NCBI GenBank assembly: GCA_019828595.1
Contig: JAHQRK010000001.1
Location: 3,286,001-3,350,000, forward strand
Direction: 5' to 3'
From: Aphanomyces cochlioides
Lineage: Eukaryota; Oomycota; Saprolegniomycetes; Saprolegniales; Verrucalvaceae
Length of the DNA stretch: 64,000 nt
The position numbers and the translations under genes were made by a program. The notes under the pieces are model-generated. The model was not told where the DNA came from and did not search any database. It worked only from the letters and a program-made list of their open reading frames with translations. Below are positions 1 to 12,806 of this stretch, piece by piece (the stretch's first letter is position 1; each line of letters opens with the position of its first letter).

Positions 1-172
1 ACTCTCGTGCGTCTTGCTCCCCTTGTGAGTGTCAAGTCGCTTCAGTGCATTTTAGTTTTGATGTTGGAATTCTATTAGAGCAAGAATATTTTTAAAAATT
101 GTTTGATTTCACATGTATTTTGAACAGCAATTAATATTATTTCAAAGCTGAATTGACTTAAATCCTGCTACA

Positions 173-3100
173 ATGGCGAGCGAGTCCAAGCCGAAGCGGA
201 TGGCCTTACATCAATCTCTCATCTTGGAGTTCCCTGGACGTGTCGAATGTGTCGTGCATTACTCGATGCGTATATTGGTAGGGACGTCCGATGGTCGCTT
301 GGTGCTCTTTGATACGCGAAAAGACCCGAATAAGCCTGTGAGCATTCACGAACTTCCACACAAGAAGCGCATTCAACAAATTCTTGTCGTGCCACATATT
401 CGCGTTGTTATTATCCTTTCCAACAATGCTGTGACTGTACATTCAGCCACGGATCTGGAACTCATTTCCTCCGACTTTAACATGGCGAAGGACATTACGC
501 ATTTGTGTGTGAATCAGCGTGGACCGCCGCATTTTCGTATCTGTGCCGCGTCGGCTACAAGACTCCAACTGTTTCAGTTTGAGGCGAAGGAAAAGAAGTA
601 CAAATACTTGCGTGAGCTCCCAATTTCTGAACCCCCCGAGGTATATTGTGTCTGATGAAGTTCTGGCGTACTAAATTTGATTGTAGTACGTCGGCTGGTA
701 CCGCAACAAGCTTGTCGTCGGCAATCGCCGCGGTTATTCACTCGTAAATGATAAAAGCGCAGAAGCTCTACCTATCAACTTGACGATGGGGGCGACAACA
801 ACTCCCGTGATCAAATTGCTGCCAAACGAAGAAATTATCGTGTCGGCTATGGACTCTCTTGGTGTTTTCCTCCTCTTCACTGGAGAACCTGTCCAACGCA
901 ACTCAATCGCGTGGTCAAAGCCTCCTTCCGCCATCGAATACACGTCACCGTACCTTGTTTCGATGATTCCCCAGAAAGGTGTCGAGATTCACAGCATGCA
1001 AGACTGCTCTTTGGTCCAGGTATTGCTGAATTGCCTTTTTTATGCCTCTAATGGCCCTGGCTAGTCGATCTCGATGCCACGTATCACTGCAATGTTTGGC
1101 AACGGCATGAAATGGGACATGGAACCTCGTGCTGGTGGCGACTCCGAAGATGTCATTGTTGTTGCTACTCTCAATGCGACTGGCTCGTCGTCCATCTTCA
1201 AAATTGAGCAAATGCCAATGGAGCAACAAGTCCAGGAGCTCCTTGACCGCGGTCGTATTGAAGAAGCGTCCGATTTAATGAAGAAGAGCATCTCTAGTCT
1301 CAATGCTGACAAGCAAAAGAGCCGCATGCGCCGCTTCCATCGCCAAGTGGCTATTGCGCTTTTGAAACGTTGTGAATTCGACGCCGCTGTTGAATTTATC
1401 TACCGCTCGGGCATGGATCCTCGTGAGTGGCTCAGTTTCTTCCCCGACCTTGTTAGTCCCAGCTTTGCCTACGAACCGACGATCTTGACGCCAGACGTCT
1501 TGCCCCGTGGCGCTAGCTCAAGTCCAAATTGGAATTCAGTGTTGGCAGCTCTCCTTCGCGACAACGCTGCAAACTTGGCCCCTGAATTGGTGGCGGCTGG
1601 CCAGACGAAGCTCATGCAACAATCGTTGAAGGCTCTAATGAAGAGTTTGGAGCTTGTCAAGAAAAATACTGCCAGGTAGACTTCTCGTTGCAATGTTGTG
1701 TTACTCACTCGTTGTAGCCGAGACCGTAGCTCGTCGCGTGATAATGCCTTCTCGACGCCTCCTCGCTCGCGATCGACAAGTCGTGAGAACGAATATTCAG
1801 CATCAGCGTCCAGTGCTAGCTTCCATCGCATGCTCTCCCGCTCAAACTCGATCGCTGGAGGAGCATCATTTCCCAAAGACATTCAGCGATCGGAAGCAGT
1901 TGACACCGCGCTTCTTCGCCTCTACGTTATGCACGAAATGATCCCTGAGATCGCAGGGCTCCTGATGACGGTTGACAGTCAAGGAGACGGGGCGCATTGC
2001 GATATTGCGTCATCCCAAGCGCTCTTGATGCAAAACAACTTGTACTACGAAGTTGGGCTCCTCTTTGAGCGCCATGGCCGCGTTCTTGATGCGCTAGACG
2101 TGTATGCGCGCATGGGATCTGGCGAATATGTGCAGAATCCACTTGAAGACAGCACATCTGGTGCCATTGCCACTGCAGATTTGCTCCAGACCGTCGATGA
2201 CATTTCGCTCGTCTTCTACCACTCGGTGAGTCAAGCTGGTTTGTTCTTGCGTGGCTTACTTCCTCGAATAGAAATGGGTGCTCAAGTCTGAACCACATGA
2301 AGCCTTGCGCATTTTCACCCATCGACAGAAAAATCTCAAGCCGCTCGTCTCGGGCGACGTTGTGAACCACTTGAAGGAACATGCCTCCGACCCAACAGTC
2401 GTGCAAAAGTACTTGGAAAGCCTTGCTGACACCGATGGCGGGGCCAGTTCCTCCATGTCCGAAGTGGAAAACCCTCATCATACGCGTCTTGCCATTGAAT
2501 ACTTGGACGAAGTGCTCAAAGCCATCAAATCTGGCGCCGAGCCATCCACCAGTAATCCAGGCAAGGAGAGCCCAGTACGTTCTGTCCACTGAATTCATCG
2601 TCTGATCTGTCGTTAGCCTCTGGGAGATGCCCGCAAGCGATTGCTGAAGTACTTGAGAGCCCCCGAGTCTGCTTACGACGCCGGTGCTCTTATGGGCAAA
2701 ATCAAGGGCACGGCGCTCACAGCTGAGTTTTTGATCGTGTGTGGCCGAGGCGGCTTCCACGAAGAAGCGCTCAAGACCCTCCTCGCTGCTAACGATGTGA
2801 TTGAAGCCGAGACGTACTGCGTCAAGTACGGCATGAAGGGATCGACGTCAAATCGAGCGCTTTTGAAATTGATCGAGTTACTCTTCAAGCAAAAGGACGC
2901 TGATCTCGTCGAATACGCTTATCTCCTGATGGTATTTACTTACCACTCCTCTCTCTGACGCCTCCTTTTTCGCATTCTAGGCTCGTCATGCTAAAGAATT
3001 GAACGGCCAAGCTGTCATGAATATGATCCCACCCACGACGCCATTGATCAAAGTGATGGACTTCCTGAGCCAACTTTTGCCAAACAGTGCGCACATGGTC

Positions 3101-3387
3101 TGTAGATTGCCACAAACCCATACAAGCCTCAAACTGATATCTAGGTGCGCGAGAAGACACTAGCGCGCAATCTCTCCAACATTTACAACTTGCAAGTGCA
3201 ATGCGAGCGCGTCGACAAGTACTCCGAGTCAATTGAGATCGATTCCAAGACAACATGTGGTGTGTGTCGCAAGCGTATCGACACCAATATCTTTGCGGTG
3301 TACCCGAACGGCTCCGTTGTGCATTTTGCCTGTGGTCCGAACGTGGACATGCAGACAGATCCCGTCACGGGCGAAATCTTTGGCTGA
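173..3387 (+). CDS. VPS39: VPS39/TRAP1-like endolysosomal tethering protein (CNH + Vps39 domains)
   Basis: About 965 aa in eight exons: 173-640, 687-1019, 1065-1675, 1718-2225, 2272-2574, 2617-2931, 2981-3097, 3145-3387. All seven introns are 42-49 nt, GT...AG, and the exons join in frame. The N-terminal third reads as a CNH (citron homology) beta-propeller (LILEFPGRVECVV, ILVGTSDGRLVLFD). The middle has clathrin-heavy-chain-like helical repeats. The last exon holds a CGVCRKRI...HFACG zinc-binding end typical of Vps39/Vam6 and TGFBRAP1. Known family members are HOPS/CORVET subunits that tether endosomes and vacuoles through Rab7/Rab5. A Ser-rich insert around residues 475-505 is likely disordered. 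Length fits the family (about 860-890 aa in animals). VPS39 and TRAP1/VPS3 cannot be told apart by eye. Confidence 0.85.
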
Positions 3388-3723
3388 GTCGGCGGCTGCG
3401 CAGTTGCGGCGGTTGTTGGAGACTCTGTCGACGTAACGGCTTCATCTGTCTCCTAACAACTTCAAGTCTTCCGGATAAATTTAAAGAGGCGGGTCGTCTC
3501 TTTTTTAAATTGAACAGGTTGTACTTAATATTTGTATGAATTTTTGAATTTTTGAATAAAAAAGAGCAGATTCTAATCCGGATAGAGGTGACAAGTTCCC
3601 ACATACAAGAAGGTTTTGACCAGCGTTACGCCAAGTGATCAGCGTCGACGTAGTGCGGATCGGGTACGAATGAGATGGAACGAGAGAGGATTTCTCACGC
3701 GACGCGAATGATGATGGCAGGTA
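3388..3723 (+). promoter_or_regulatory. Intergenic region with two TCCGGATA elements
   Basis: The 336-bp gap between the VPS39 stop and the alpha-kinase start is AT-rich and carries two copies of the recurring promoter element, TCCGGATAAAT at 3470-3480 and AATCCGGATAG at 3575-3585. The second lies about 140 bp before the kinase ATG. A short ORF with an ATG at 3675 overlaps the kinase start in another frame and is not supported. Confidence 0.5.
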
Positions 3724-5402
3724 TTGCAGAATTTGTGGACCGCCATGATCCCGGCCACAGGAGAGAGCACGAACGAAGTCAAGACGTCGAATCTCTCGAT
3801 GCTCAATTCCATGGGACCTCTCGCGGTCATCTCGGAGGCGAAAGACGAAGATCAAGAAACGATCGTCCCGAATAATCGACATGGCGACGAGAAGGACAAG
3901 ATTGAGAAGCAGAAACAGAGCCACTTTGAAAAACTCAACACGCTCAAACTCTTGCTCGACACGGGGCATTTGACACAAGAAGAATACATTGTAAGAACTG
4001 ATTTTCGACGACGTCGACTATTTGACATGTCCAGGAGCGCAAGAATCAAATCATTAACGAAATGACTGGTACCAGTGCTGAACGAGGTACCTCAGATGTT
4101 CCCGATCAAGGCTTTGACTTTCATTGACAACAGTTCACCACCGGAGTAAACCCAAGAAGCTGCAGCCGATAATGAAGACTGTGGTGCCACACAATCCACC
4201 GGATTTCATCCATGTGATGAAAGAAAGGGCAGAGAAGCTTAGTTTTGATGCCGAAACACTCGAGGTACTGTACTTTCTTCTCTGGAGAAGATTAAATCTC
4301 GCATGAAGTGGCAATCCAGTCACACCATAGTCAAGTTGGACTTAGTCCCTTTCGCCACCGGTCAATTGCGGAATGCTTACTTCCTGCAGGTGTGCTCATT
4401 ACTATCAACTCCTGCTGTACATGAACGGGTAGGACTTGGGGATGCACGGGGACAGCGAAGGCAATCTATTCGTGGCGAAAATTATCATGAACGGCGCCGA
4501 ACCAAACGCTTATTTATGGTATGCACGTTCATTTAGTTGCCCTTCAATCTCATTTGATCGCACAGTGATGTCGAAATGCAAGCTGTGTGTGCACATTATG
4601 CCAAGTTATACAATGAACACGAGCCACCTCTCAAAGTCAAATATGCCAGCTCGTGGCTTTTGAAGGTACCGAGCCGTCTGACTTCATGCCTGATGTCGTG
4701 TCGTAGCTACGAGATCGACAGGATTTAGTTTGCTGTGTTGAGGAATATCTTCCAGGGGCGTACGTCAAGTACAGTAACAACAATGGATTTGTCGGGAAAG
4801 AAACAAGCACGACGGAAGAACGGGAGCGAAATACACCACAAGCGTTCTCCCATTTCACATTTGTCTCGTCGGATTATCGCCTCATGGTTGTTGATATCCA
4901 AGGCGTGAACGACAGCTACACTGATCCCCAAATCCACACCGTACGTCCTTTCCACAATGCCCTTCTCATTGATATCTTCACTAGGTTGATGGCCGCGGAT
5001 TTGGTGTCGGCAATCTCGGGACATTAGGCATGGAAAAATTTCTCGAGTCACATCGATGCAATGAAGTTTGCAGGTTGGACTCTGCGATGAACTTTGTGAT
5101 CACTCCAGCATAGGTGGCTGGGCTTACGGAGCTTAAACGAGCAATTTAAACCTGGCGGGACGGCCGCACCGCTTTACCGCATGCCTCATGAAGCCATCAA
5201 GAAATGGATCACCGAAGAGCGCAATACATTTTCCCAATCCGTGACTGTGTCGGAAGTCTTGGGAACGACTACGTTAGTTACAGAGACCACGTCGCTGCTA
5301 CATAAACCTCCGGACGTTGCACCATCATTTGCGTCCAAGGTGTGGTCATATCTCCGGCTGCTGTGTTGTTGCGGCGGCGGTGGTCAAGACCGTCGCACGT
5401 GA
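3724..5402 (+). CDS. Alpha-kinase (atypical Ser/Thr kinase, MHCK/eEF2K type)
   Basis: 442 aa in nine exons: 3724-3990, 4035-4086, 4134-4264, 4309-4389, 4433-4518, 4566-4665, 4707-4940, 4985-5073, 5114-5402. All introns are 40-48 nt. The catalytic domain covers roughly residues 130-345. VPFATGQLRNAYFL is the glycine-rich entry, LFVAKIIM carries the ATP-binding lysine, and FVSSDYRLMVVDIQGVNDSYTDPQIHT is split here as VVDIQGV (metal-binding Asp) and YTDPQIHT. GRGFGVGNLG matches the C-terminal GxGxxG motif of the family. The N-terminus has a charged helical region (KIEKQKQSHFEKL). The C-terminus ends in a Cys/Gly cluster (CCCGGGGQ) that could be lipidated. The substrate cannot be read. The gene is convergent with the channel gene, stop to stop 30 bp. 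The first intron-exon choice near 4265-4308 is the least certain. Confidence 0.82.
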
Positions 5403-5432
5403 GTGTACCATAGAAGAATATTTTAATATCAG

Positions 5433-7881
5433 TTATGCTGACCGACCATCGTTCACGGATGTTCCTTGCATCAAATGCCGTCGATGGCGCGAGGGAGACG
5501 GTGGAGGAACCGCGCTCGTCGTTTTCAATTTGTCGTACGCTGCTGCATATTCCTTTGAGAATGCGTCCTACAACCAGAATGAGCCTCTAGATTTCAGGGA
5601 AATCAGACCAAAATGGACGCGACGATCAAGTTGAGTGTCATAATGACTCCTGTAAGCCAGAAAGCTACGAAGAAGAGCCGCGCCCACAAGCTCGTGACGA
5701 GAACATGACCTTCGACGATCACAAACCAATTGTTCACGACCAAGAGCTCAAAGAGTGTCACCATACCACTCGACAAGTCGTTGAAATTATTCGCAGCGTA
5801 TCCCGCAGCTGCGTATGAGCTGTTGGCGAATATGTCGGAGGCAAGAAGACTTGGGGAAATGCGCCCTCCGAAGAGCTGATGGCCGATGAGCGCAAAGAGC
5901 GTCATGTTGCAAAACATAACGAGGAGGAGGTTCTTTCCCAGGGGAACCATGGCAAATGCAGTTGAAATAATCACACGGTACCTACGACCACAGCGTCCGT
6001 ATGATTACTTGACGACTCAATTCCAGTACCGTTCGATGGAGAGAAAGAGGCGAAGCATTCGGACACAGCGAAATGTCATGAGGACTTTGGCCATCGTGTG
6101 GTCGTTGAAGGAGTTGGGAATATATGCGTAAATGTCGACAGCAAGCGAGGCAATCGTGATGACAGCATCGAAACAGTTGCGGAAGTAGTGAACGTAGTCG
6201 CGGAATCCCTTGACGATGATTTTGAGCAACATTTCGACGACATAGAACGTCGAGAAGACAAGCTGCGCGACTTCCCAGACCGACAAGAACTCGCCATCGT
6301 CAGCTTTGGTCTGCACCACTTCGCCCACGATGCAAAGCGCATTGAGAGCCAAGACGCCATCTACGGCCAGTTCAAAGCGCTTGTGCTCCACGATGGTGCC
6401 TACACATCAGCCGTGAGCCATCTAGTCCAGGAGAATGCACTTACAGAGACGCTGGAAGAATGCAGACTCAGCGACGTGAGGGAACCACCGCTCCATCTCG
6501 GAAGGAGGTTTGTGGTACGCTTTGACAAACTTGCCCATGGCGTCACAGATGGCAAAGAAATCGCCGAGCTCGATGCAGCCGTCACCATCCTTGTCGAGCT
6601 TGTGAAAGATCTGAAGCATGTGCTTTCGCTTCATGCGAGTGCTAGCGACGTTGTAGTGATTGAGTTCTTCAAATAGGCACAGCGCCAACTCCATGTCGAT
6701 CCACGTGCATCCCTCTTCGTCTTCCACGGATATTGTCATACTCGTTGAAGGCATAGGCGGTGGCACGACTTGCTGCCGCTTTGTCGGTGATGAAGACCGT
6801 CGTTCTTGTGGCAAAGGTTGAGGTGATGTCGGTGCTGTGTTTCTGCCGCTCTGCACGGAAACGAGCAGTTCAAACGCTTCCGTGAGAAACATCTCTCGAT
6901 TCTTCGCTCGTTGGGTTTCTTCGATGGAGGCAAGATGCTGAAAGTTGCTGAAGACTTGAGCGAGGATCAAATTCATCATGAAGAAGAGACCAAACGCGAC
7001 AAAGACGACAAAGAAGAGCCCATAGGCTCGATTTCGAGTATACGCTGGCATCATCACGTCAGGAAAATTAGCGGTTGTCAACAGAATGAGGAGCTGCCAA
7101 CAGGATTCGCCAAAAGACTGCATGATGCTAGCTAGAACGAGTGAAAGCAAGAGGTGGATGGCGCAATGCATACCTTCTTCTGTATCTTGAAAGAGAATGG
7201 TCGCGAGCCATGCAAAGAAGACAACGTAGAGCGAGACGAGCGATATGATATTCTGAACTTGAGCCATAACCAAGTACATCTTGCGATATGTACTTCGGAT
7301 GGAATGAAACGTGAGCATGAAGATGAAGAGGCGAAAAAAGGGAGCAAGTCGTGCGCAGAATGACCACGGCGTCGCCAGACGAATGACGCTGTTGATTACA
7401 TCAGCCACAAAGAGGCACAACACAGCAATCCTAGCAAAAGTCACTACATGACGCCAACACGGACAACATACCGATCGAAACGTGCAAAGAAATTGCTCCC
7501 GAGCGCCTTATACAAGAGCATGTCGTTGAGGAGGCAGACCGTAAGGCATCCAAGTTCAACTGCTGCACTTGTTGACTTCGTCAAGACATGCGAGTTCGAC
7601 GTGAGGGGAGTTGCAGGATCGGATGGATCGCCGCAAGGATGTGGCCATGGTCCATGGCACCAGTACGGTTCCTCCGCAAACGAAACGAGCAAGAGCAACG
7701 ACACTGCAGTGCGTCGGACGACTGCAAACCGGTGGTAAATCTTGTACATCATGACGGCCTGGGCGGTGGGTTTTGGATGAGGGCGAGAAAATCCTCTAAA
7801 GGCGTCTTCTACGAGCCAGCTAGCTTCCACGACTTTGCGCTTGTCGACCTCTGTCAACTCGAGCAGCACGCCGTCTTCCAT
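5433..7881 (-). CDS. Two-pore (TPC1-like) voltage-gated cation channel with EF-hand
   Basis: 757 aa in five exons read from 7881 downward: 7881-7472, 7430-6445, 6399-6030, 5981-5609, 5567-5433. Introns are 41-48 nt. Two six-helix channel repeats are visible. The first spans exons 1-2 and ends in LLILLTTANFPDVMMPAY, the pore-helix motif of TPCs. The second spans exons 3-4 and has a voltage-sensor S4-like stretch (RCVRMLRLFLSIERY) and the pore sequence VVNNWFVIVEG. The linker holds one clear EF-hand, DKDGDGCIELGD, as in plant TPC1, and a Pro/Ser-rich disordered segment. Known TPCs release Ca2+ or Na+ from vacuoles and endolysosomes. The start is the first ATG after the short bidirectional promoter. 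Human TPC1 is 816 aa. Confidence 0.85.
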
Positions 7882-7966
7882 CCTTCCCTATGTCTCGACA
7901 AGGAGTCCCAGTACGGATAACGGATTCAAATCTGAAACGGCCAGATTATCCGGACGGACCACTGCA
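7882..7966. promoter_or_regulatory. Compact bidirectional promoter, channel/phosphatase
   Basis: Only 85 bp separate the divergent ATGs of the two-pore channel (-) and the phosphatase (+). The segment contains one TTATCCGGAC element at 7946-7955, a one-sided variant of the TATCCGGATA palindrome seen elsewhere. It may also contain both 5' UTRs. Confidence 0.45.
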
Positions 7967-10625
7967 ATGAGGACGGAGAACTCCTGGCGATTCTGTGGCG
8001 ATGGGCTTCGATCAACTGTGAGCCACGTGAGTGAGCGATCGCTAGGAGAGTCAAGCTGACTGGCTCTTAGCCTTGGAATCATTCTAAAGCGCGAGAAGGA
8101 TCACTCGGAGCGTCAAGGTTTGCCGTGTTCAATCCCCCACCTCATATTTATACTGCCCCCAGATCTTTGGACATTATCGACAAACTCGACGCGAATGAAG
8201 GATACCAAGGAGATTGGGATGACATCAAGATCGAAAGTATGCACGAAGCAGCCCGACAGATAGACTTCATTGTCCATTGTACAATTGTCAGATACTCGGC
8301 TCAGACCCAGTCGACGATATTGCCCCCAGCTGAACATCCCCAGCTATTTGCACGATCGTTGAAAGCATTCCGTTCGATGGAGTACTTGTCTCGCTCCCTA
8401 TCTCTTCCCAAAGTGTGTCCTATTGTCGCAATTTGGAGGCTAACCATCGATGTAATCTCTCCTCAATGGGGATCGAAGTTCCACATGATGGATGCTCTGC
8501 GGTTTCAAAGCAGATTTGAAACCGCCCAGTCAGTGTGAAACACCTGCGCTGGTGGTGCTCTGGACATCATTGCGGATCGAGTCAACCTTTGCATGAACGT
8601 CTCCAGTGAATACACACCAGCCGCTATGGTTGTCCAGTCGCCATCGCCTCTTCGTAGCCCACATGGCCGAAGACCAGCCAGCCCTCGCTCAACTTCGGCC
8701 GCTACATCTTCCGTTATGGAGGCCAATTCGTCTTCGACTTCATGCAGTGTCCAATGCACTCATACACAATCGCAGCAAATGCTTGAAATCAAGGTAACAC
8801 CGCTCGTACGGCTGTCCACGAGGAGCTGTCGTCGTCGGTAGAGACTTCGCGAGCAGCTCGCTGAATTGCAAAACAAGGAGAAACCGTCAACAAGAAAGAT
8901 CCCTCGGGCCGTGGCTCCTGCCATCTTTTCGCTCACCGATGACGGAGCCAAGGCTCGTAGCATTGCATCAAGCATGGGCCGCCACGTCAGCGTCGCAACG
9001 AGCCACGTCCTGCGATCCATCCCCAAACAGTTGCCGAATCGTGTCGCAGAACGAGTGAGCGAGGTCTGACATCAAATTGTCCTCGTCGTAGCTCATGCAC
9101 TTCTCTCTAGGCCTTTGTGAATCCATTGAAAGCCGTGCAATACTTGAACTCGTACGAATTCAGTGCTGATTTACTCGCGTTGGCAAATCAAGTCTCGGCT
9201 CTCTTTGAAAACGAAGCGCGCTGCGTTGCTATCCAGGTCTGCATGGAGAGAGAAAGATCTTGTCATCGCTGCCGCCACTGTAGAGCCCAGTCTATGTCAT
9301 TGGGGATATTCATGGCAATTTATCCGACTTGAAATTCTTCTCCGACAACTTGTGGCGTCTTGGCATCGGCTTAACGGCGGGCAACTTCCTCTTTCTGGGA
9401 GACTACGTCGACCGCGGCCTCTCGTCATTGGAATGTGTTGCATATTTGTTTGCCCAGAAGGTTTGCTCCTTGCAAGACTACCTCATGGAGCTCAATATTG
9501 TAGATCATGTACCCTCACAAAGTCACACTCTTGCGAGGGAACCATGAAACCCGCGCTGTCAACGGATGGGAGGAACATTACGGCTCTGGCTCATTCCTTG
9601 CTCAATGCAAGAAGCGCTTTGGTAATGAAGAAGGCTGTTCTGTGTGGCATCAGGTGCGATTTATCTCATCATTCGCACGAAATTGAACAAATTTACTCAT
9701 GTAGATCAACAATGCATTCGATTGTATGCCTGTCTCGGCGTTGATTGACGACGATATTTTCTGCGTCCATGGCGGCATTCCACGTTCCTTTGTTCGCCAG
9801 TAACTAGGCGACTCACTTGTATCTTAGGTCCCATTGAAGACGAGAAGCAAATTGATTCGATTGAACATGTAAAAGTTTCCTTCTTAGCTCGAAGGCATAT
9901 AACCATTAGATGCCACGGTCTGCGCCCTTCGATACACTCGGAAAAACCAGCAGTGAAAATGTTCCCTTGCTTCAAATGATGGAAGAAATGCTGTGGGGCG
10001 ATCCAGCGATGGAAGACCAGGAAGCATTTCTCGACAAACATGGCTTTGGCAAAAGCAAGCGAGGAGGTAAGAAAGAATTTGAATCCTCTGTGGGTTTCAT
10101 GCGTTGCGATTATTAGGAGCTTCTGTTTGCTTTGGCAACGTCGCAATCGACAATTTCCTCGGACGACACAACTACTCTTACATTATTCGTGCGCATGAAG
10201 CATGTAGCCAAGGCATCCACTTGAGTAAATCCGCGCGAGTGCTGACTGTCTTCTCGACGTCGAAAGATCATGGTCTTGGCAAGGTAATATCGCTAGGCAA
10301 TGGAATTTAATTTGTCTTTGGTGCGTAGAGAGCAAAGTGCGGCTGCCTCTTGGTGGAGAAGGAGAGAATTCTAATCCTGAATCGCTCGTACAAGTACAAG
10401 AGCGGCTTTGTGCGTCGTCGAAGTAGTGTTCGGGCTGAAGTGACCCCAGCACCACGATCCATGGCGAATTCTGCGTCGACCACATCAGCGTCCGAAGCGG
10501 CACATGGCCAGGATGACGAAGACTCGACGGACGACGAAGTTGACGACTCGAAAACGTTGCTGGGACCCACCGAGGGATCGCAGCTCGCCATCGAATTGGG
10601 CGACAACAACCAGGAAGAGTACTAA
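7967..10625 (+). CDS. PPP-family serine/threonine protein phosphatase with long N-terminal extension
   Basis: The catalytic part is clear: exons 8842-9054, 9111-9236, 9284-9460, 9504-9653, 9705-9783, 9828-9868, 9910-10066, 10117-10283 and 10329-10625, with introns of 41-56 nt. It shows [27 protein letters not shown] and a C-terminal IRAHE, the metal-binding and catalytic motifs of PP1/PP2A/PP2B-type enzymes. Before it lie about 300 residues starting at the ATG at 7967 (exon 7967-8017, intron to 8070, then a coding exon from 8071). The stretch 8420-8610 could not be joined in one frame and must hold one or two introns. Exon 3' of it is Ser/Pro-rich and ends in a short coiled coil (QQMLEIK...RLREQLAEL). 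The tail (last 70 aa) is acidic and disordered. Stop is 28 bp from the stop of the convergent kinase. The exact PPP subfamily is not assigned. Confidence 0.8.
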
Positions 10626-10653
10626 CAGCAGGCATAATTCATTCTTCTGTAAA

Positions 10654-12498
10654 TTAGTTTTCACGCAGGACAGACACGGCATGGGATAATTTGGCTTGAT
10701 CATCGGTGCTTTCAATGCCCAAGAAGCAAAAATCGTCTTCTTCAAGGCCCGTCTAGACATACCAACTTAGAAGAGAGCTAAAGGAGTCTCATGTACCTCT
10801 CGAAGGAAATCCAACGATGAAAAGCCTTTTGCTTTGAAGTCGCCAAAGTAATGCGATAGCCCAAGACTTGACAGCCACTGGTGAACTTCGTCGCTTGCGT
10901 CGTCATTCTCTGACCCAATGCTTGACGCGATGTCTTGCCGCGGTGTCATTGCTACTTGAATTCCATGGTTGAGGAACGCCACCCACAGTTCTCTCTCGAC
11001 TAAACTCTTGGCCTGGCATTCCCAAGCGCAATCTTTTCCATCGATGAGCCAATGGCGGTCTTTAGCCTCGGGAATTGTGCTGCAGTCAGCTAACGCCAAT
11101 GTATCTTGGCTGTTGGTTGAGTCGTCCACGATTGTCAGTTCGGAATCCCGCATTGAGACGCGCATTTCTCGCCACAAACTCGTGGATTCGCTTTGACGCA
11201 TCAATAGAATGCCTTCGTACTGCGGTGGAGCTGACGACTCAAAGGATGTATAGGTTAAGAATGCATCTTCGCTGCATACAGTTTCGACGTCGCTGGCTGG
11301 ATTCGAGTCGAGATCTCGCTTGAGATCTTGCAGCCACTCGACAATCTAAAATGCTCCGTGTGGTCAACTATCTCGGGAACATTGAGAGTACCTCGAGAGC
11401 AGACGGACGATCGTCAGGGTTTGCTGCAACGCACATCTCGGCTAGACATACGAAAGATGACGGACATCCTGCTGGAACAGCTTGGCGGAATGCGTCGACG
11501 TCAATGACGAAGTGGTTCGCCGGCGTACGCATGAGGAAATTTCGCTTGTGGACCTTCAAATGCGTTTAGAAGTGAGGAAGAGATTTTGTCGTCACCTTGC
11601 GGCGGCAAATGAGCTCAATCAAGACAACGCCCAGACTAAAGATGTCCACGCGCTCATCGTACTCTTCTTCAAAGTAAATCTCCTGCACATTCTTCATGAG
11701 CAACGACTGTCCATGGGATTAATCTTACCGGGGCCATGTACGCGTCGGTTCCACACAGCGTCATGCTTCGTTTGCGACTGCCATTGCCGGATTCCCTCAC
11801 AATCTCTCGAGCAAAGCCAAAGTCGCAAATTCGGGCGCGGTTGTCGGCACTCAGCTACAAAGCCACGGGTTAACCAAAGTCGTTGGAGGTTTAGGACGTA
11901 CCAATATGTTGGAGCTCTTGATATCTCGGTGGACGACATGGTTCTCATGGAGATAATGCAATGCGTTGGCCGAATCGAGAGCAACTTGAATGCACTGCGT
12001 CCGGGATAAAGTCGTGAGAGCATTCGATAGATCGCCCCCGACCATATATTCCGTGACAAGCCAGAGTTCCTTGGTTCCCATGCTGTTAACATATTCACAA
12101 GAGCCGAGAAATCGCGACAGATTTGGATGATGAAGCTGCTTGAGAAGATCACGTTCACGATACGCATATGCTTCAGCATTTTGGCATTTGAGCGCGACTT
12201 GGCGGTTGTCCAGCGTGGCTTTGAAGACGGTCGAGAAAGTTCCACTACCGACAACGCGGCCAATCGTCAGATTCGACGGGTGTAGCGTGGTAGGCGAGCT
12301 TTGCACATCCATCGTCAAGAGCTCGTACTCCGTCTCCCCTGGGCCAAACTGACAACACTGTCGCAGGGCGGCTGTAGCAGCAGAACCGACTGCGACGAAC
12401 GCCGCAACAATCTCTCGCATGTCACGCTGTGGAGTGACGATCGACTTGGCTGAATCGCGCGCGGGAAAGCAAAACTCGGTGAGGTACGAGTCGTCCAT
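10654..12498 (-). CDS. TKL-type protein kinase with C-terminal SAM domain
   Basis: Read downward from the ATG at 12498; the 12510 start used by a longer frame is TTG. An N-terminal stretch with a possible membrane helix (REIVAAFVAVGSAATAAL) precedes the kinase domain: VVGSGTFSTVFKA (glycine loop), VALKC (ATP lysine), HRDIKSSNIL (catalytic loop), ICDFGFA (DFG), then TLCGTDAYMAP and DIFSLGVVLIEL. Later exons give NPDDRPSALE and a C-terminal SAM domain, VHQWLSSLGLSHYFGDF...GFSSLDFL, completed across the last intron by LEEDDFCFLGI. Introns are about 44-51 nt. Kinase plus SAM combinations are typical of the expanded TKL families of oomycetes. Ligand and target are unknown. The gene is convergent with the phosphatase and in tandem behind ABCF. 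Confidence 0.82.
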
Positions 12499-12806
12499 TC
12501 GCCAATTCAAAACAAGTGTATCGCGCCTCTCTCATTGCAAAGGCAGGGCGGATCGTGGGCTCGATGGACTCTCAAGCTGCTTCGTGCCAGACGGTCACCG
12601 GGATCCATATGCTGCCTTCAACTTGACAATTCCTTGAATACAAATATCCTGTATAAAATAATTGTATAGTCAAATCAATATATCCAATTATAGAGTTTAT
12701 AGCGCTCTTGGGCGGCGGCGTCTTGGACTCGACGTACGTAGCTTGGATGTATTAAATTCAAAAAAGCGATTCCCCCACAAATCTAACCATTGTTTTGTCA
12801 TCTATT
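12499..12806. other. Intergenic, kinase promoter and ABCF 3' flank
   Basis: 308 bp between two minus-strand genes, AT-rich near 12640-12700. No TCCGGATA element, RNA gene or supported ORF was found here. Confidence 0.5.

Noticed and set aside
6098..6676. 192-codon + strand ORF
   Set aside because: Lies opposite the channel and EF-hand exons; no domain and no splice context.
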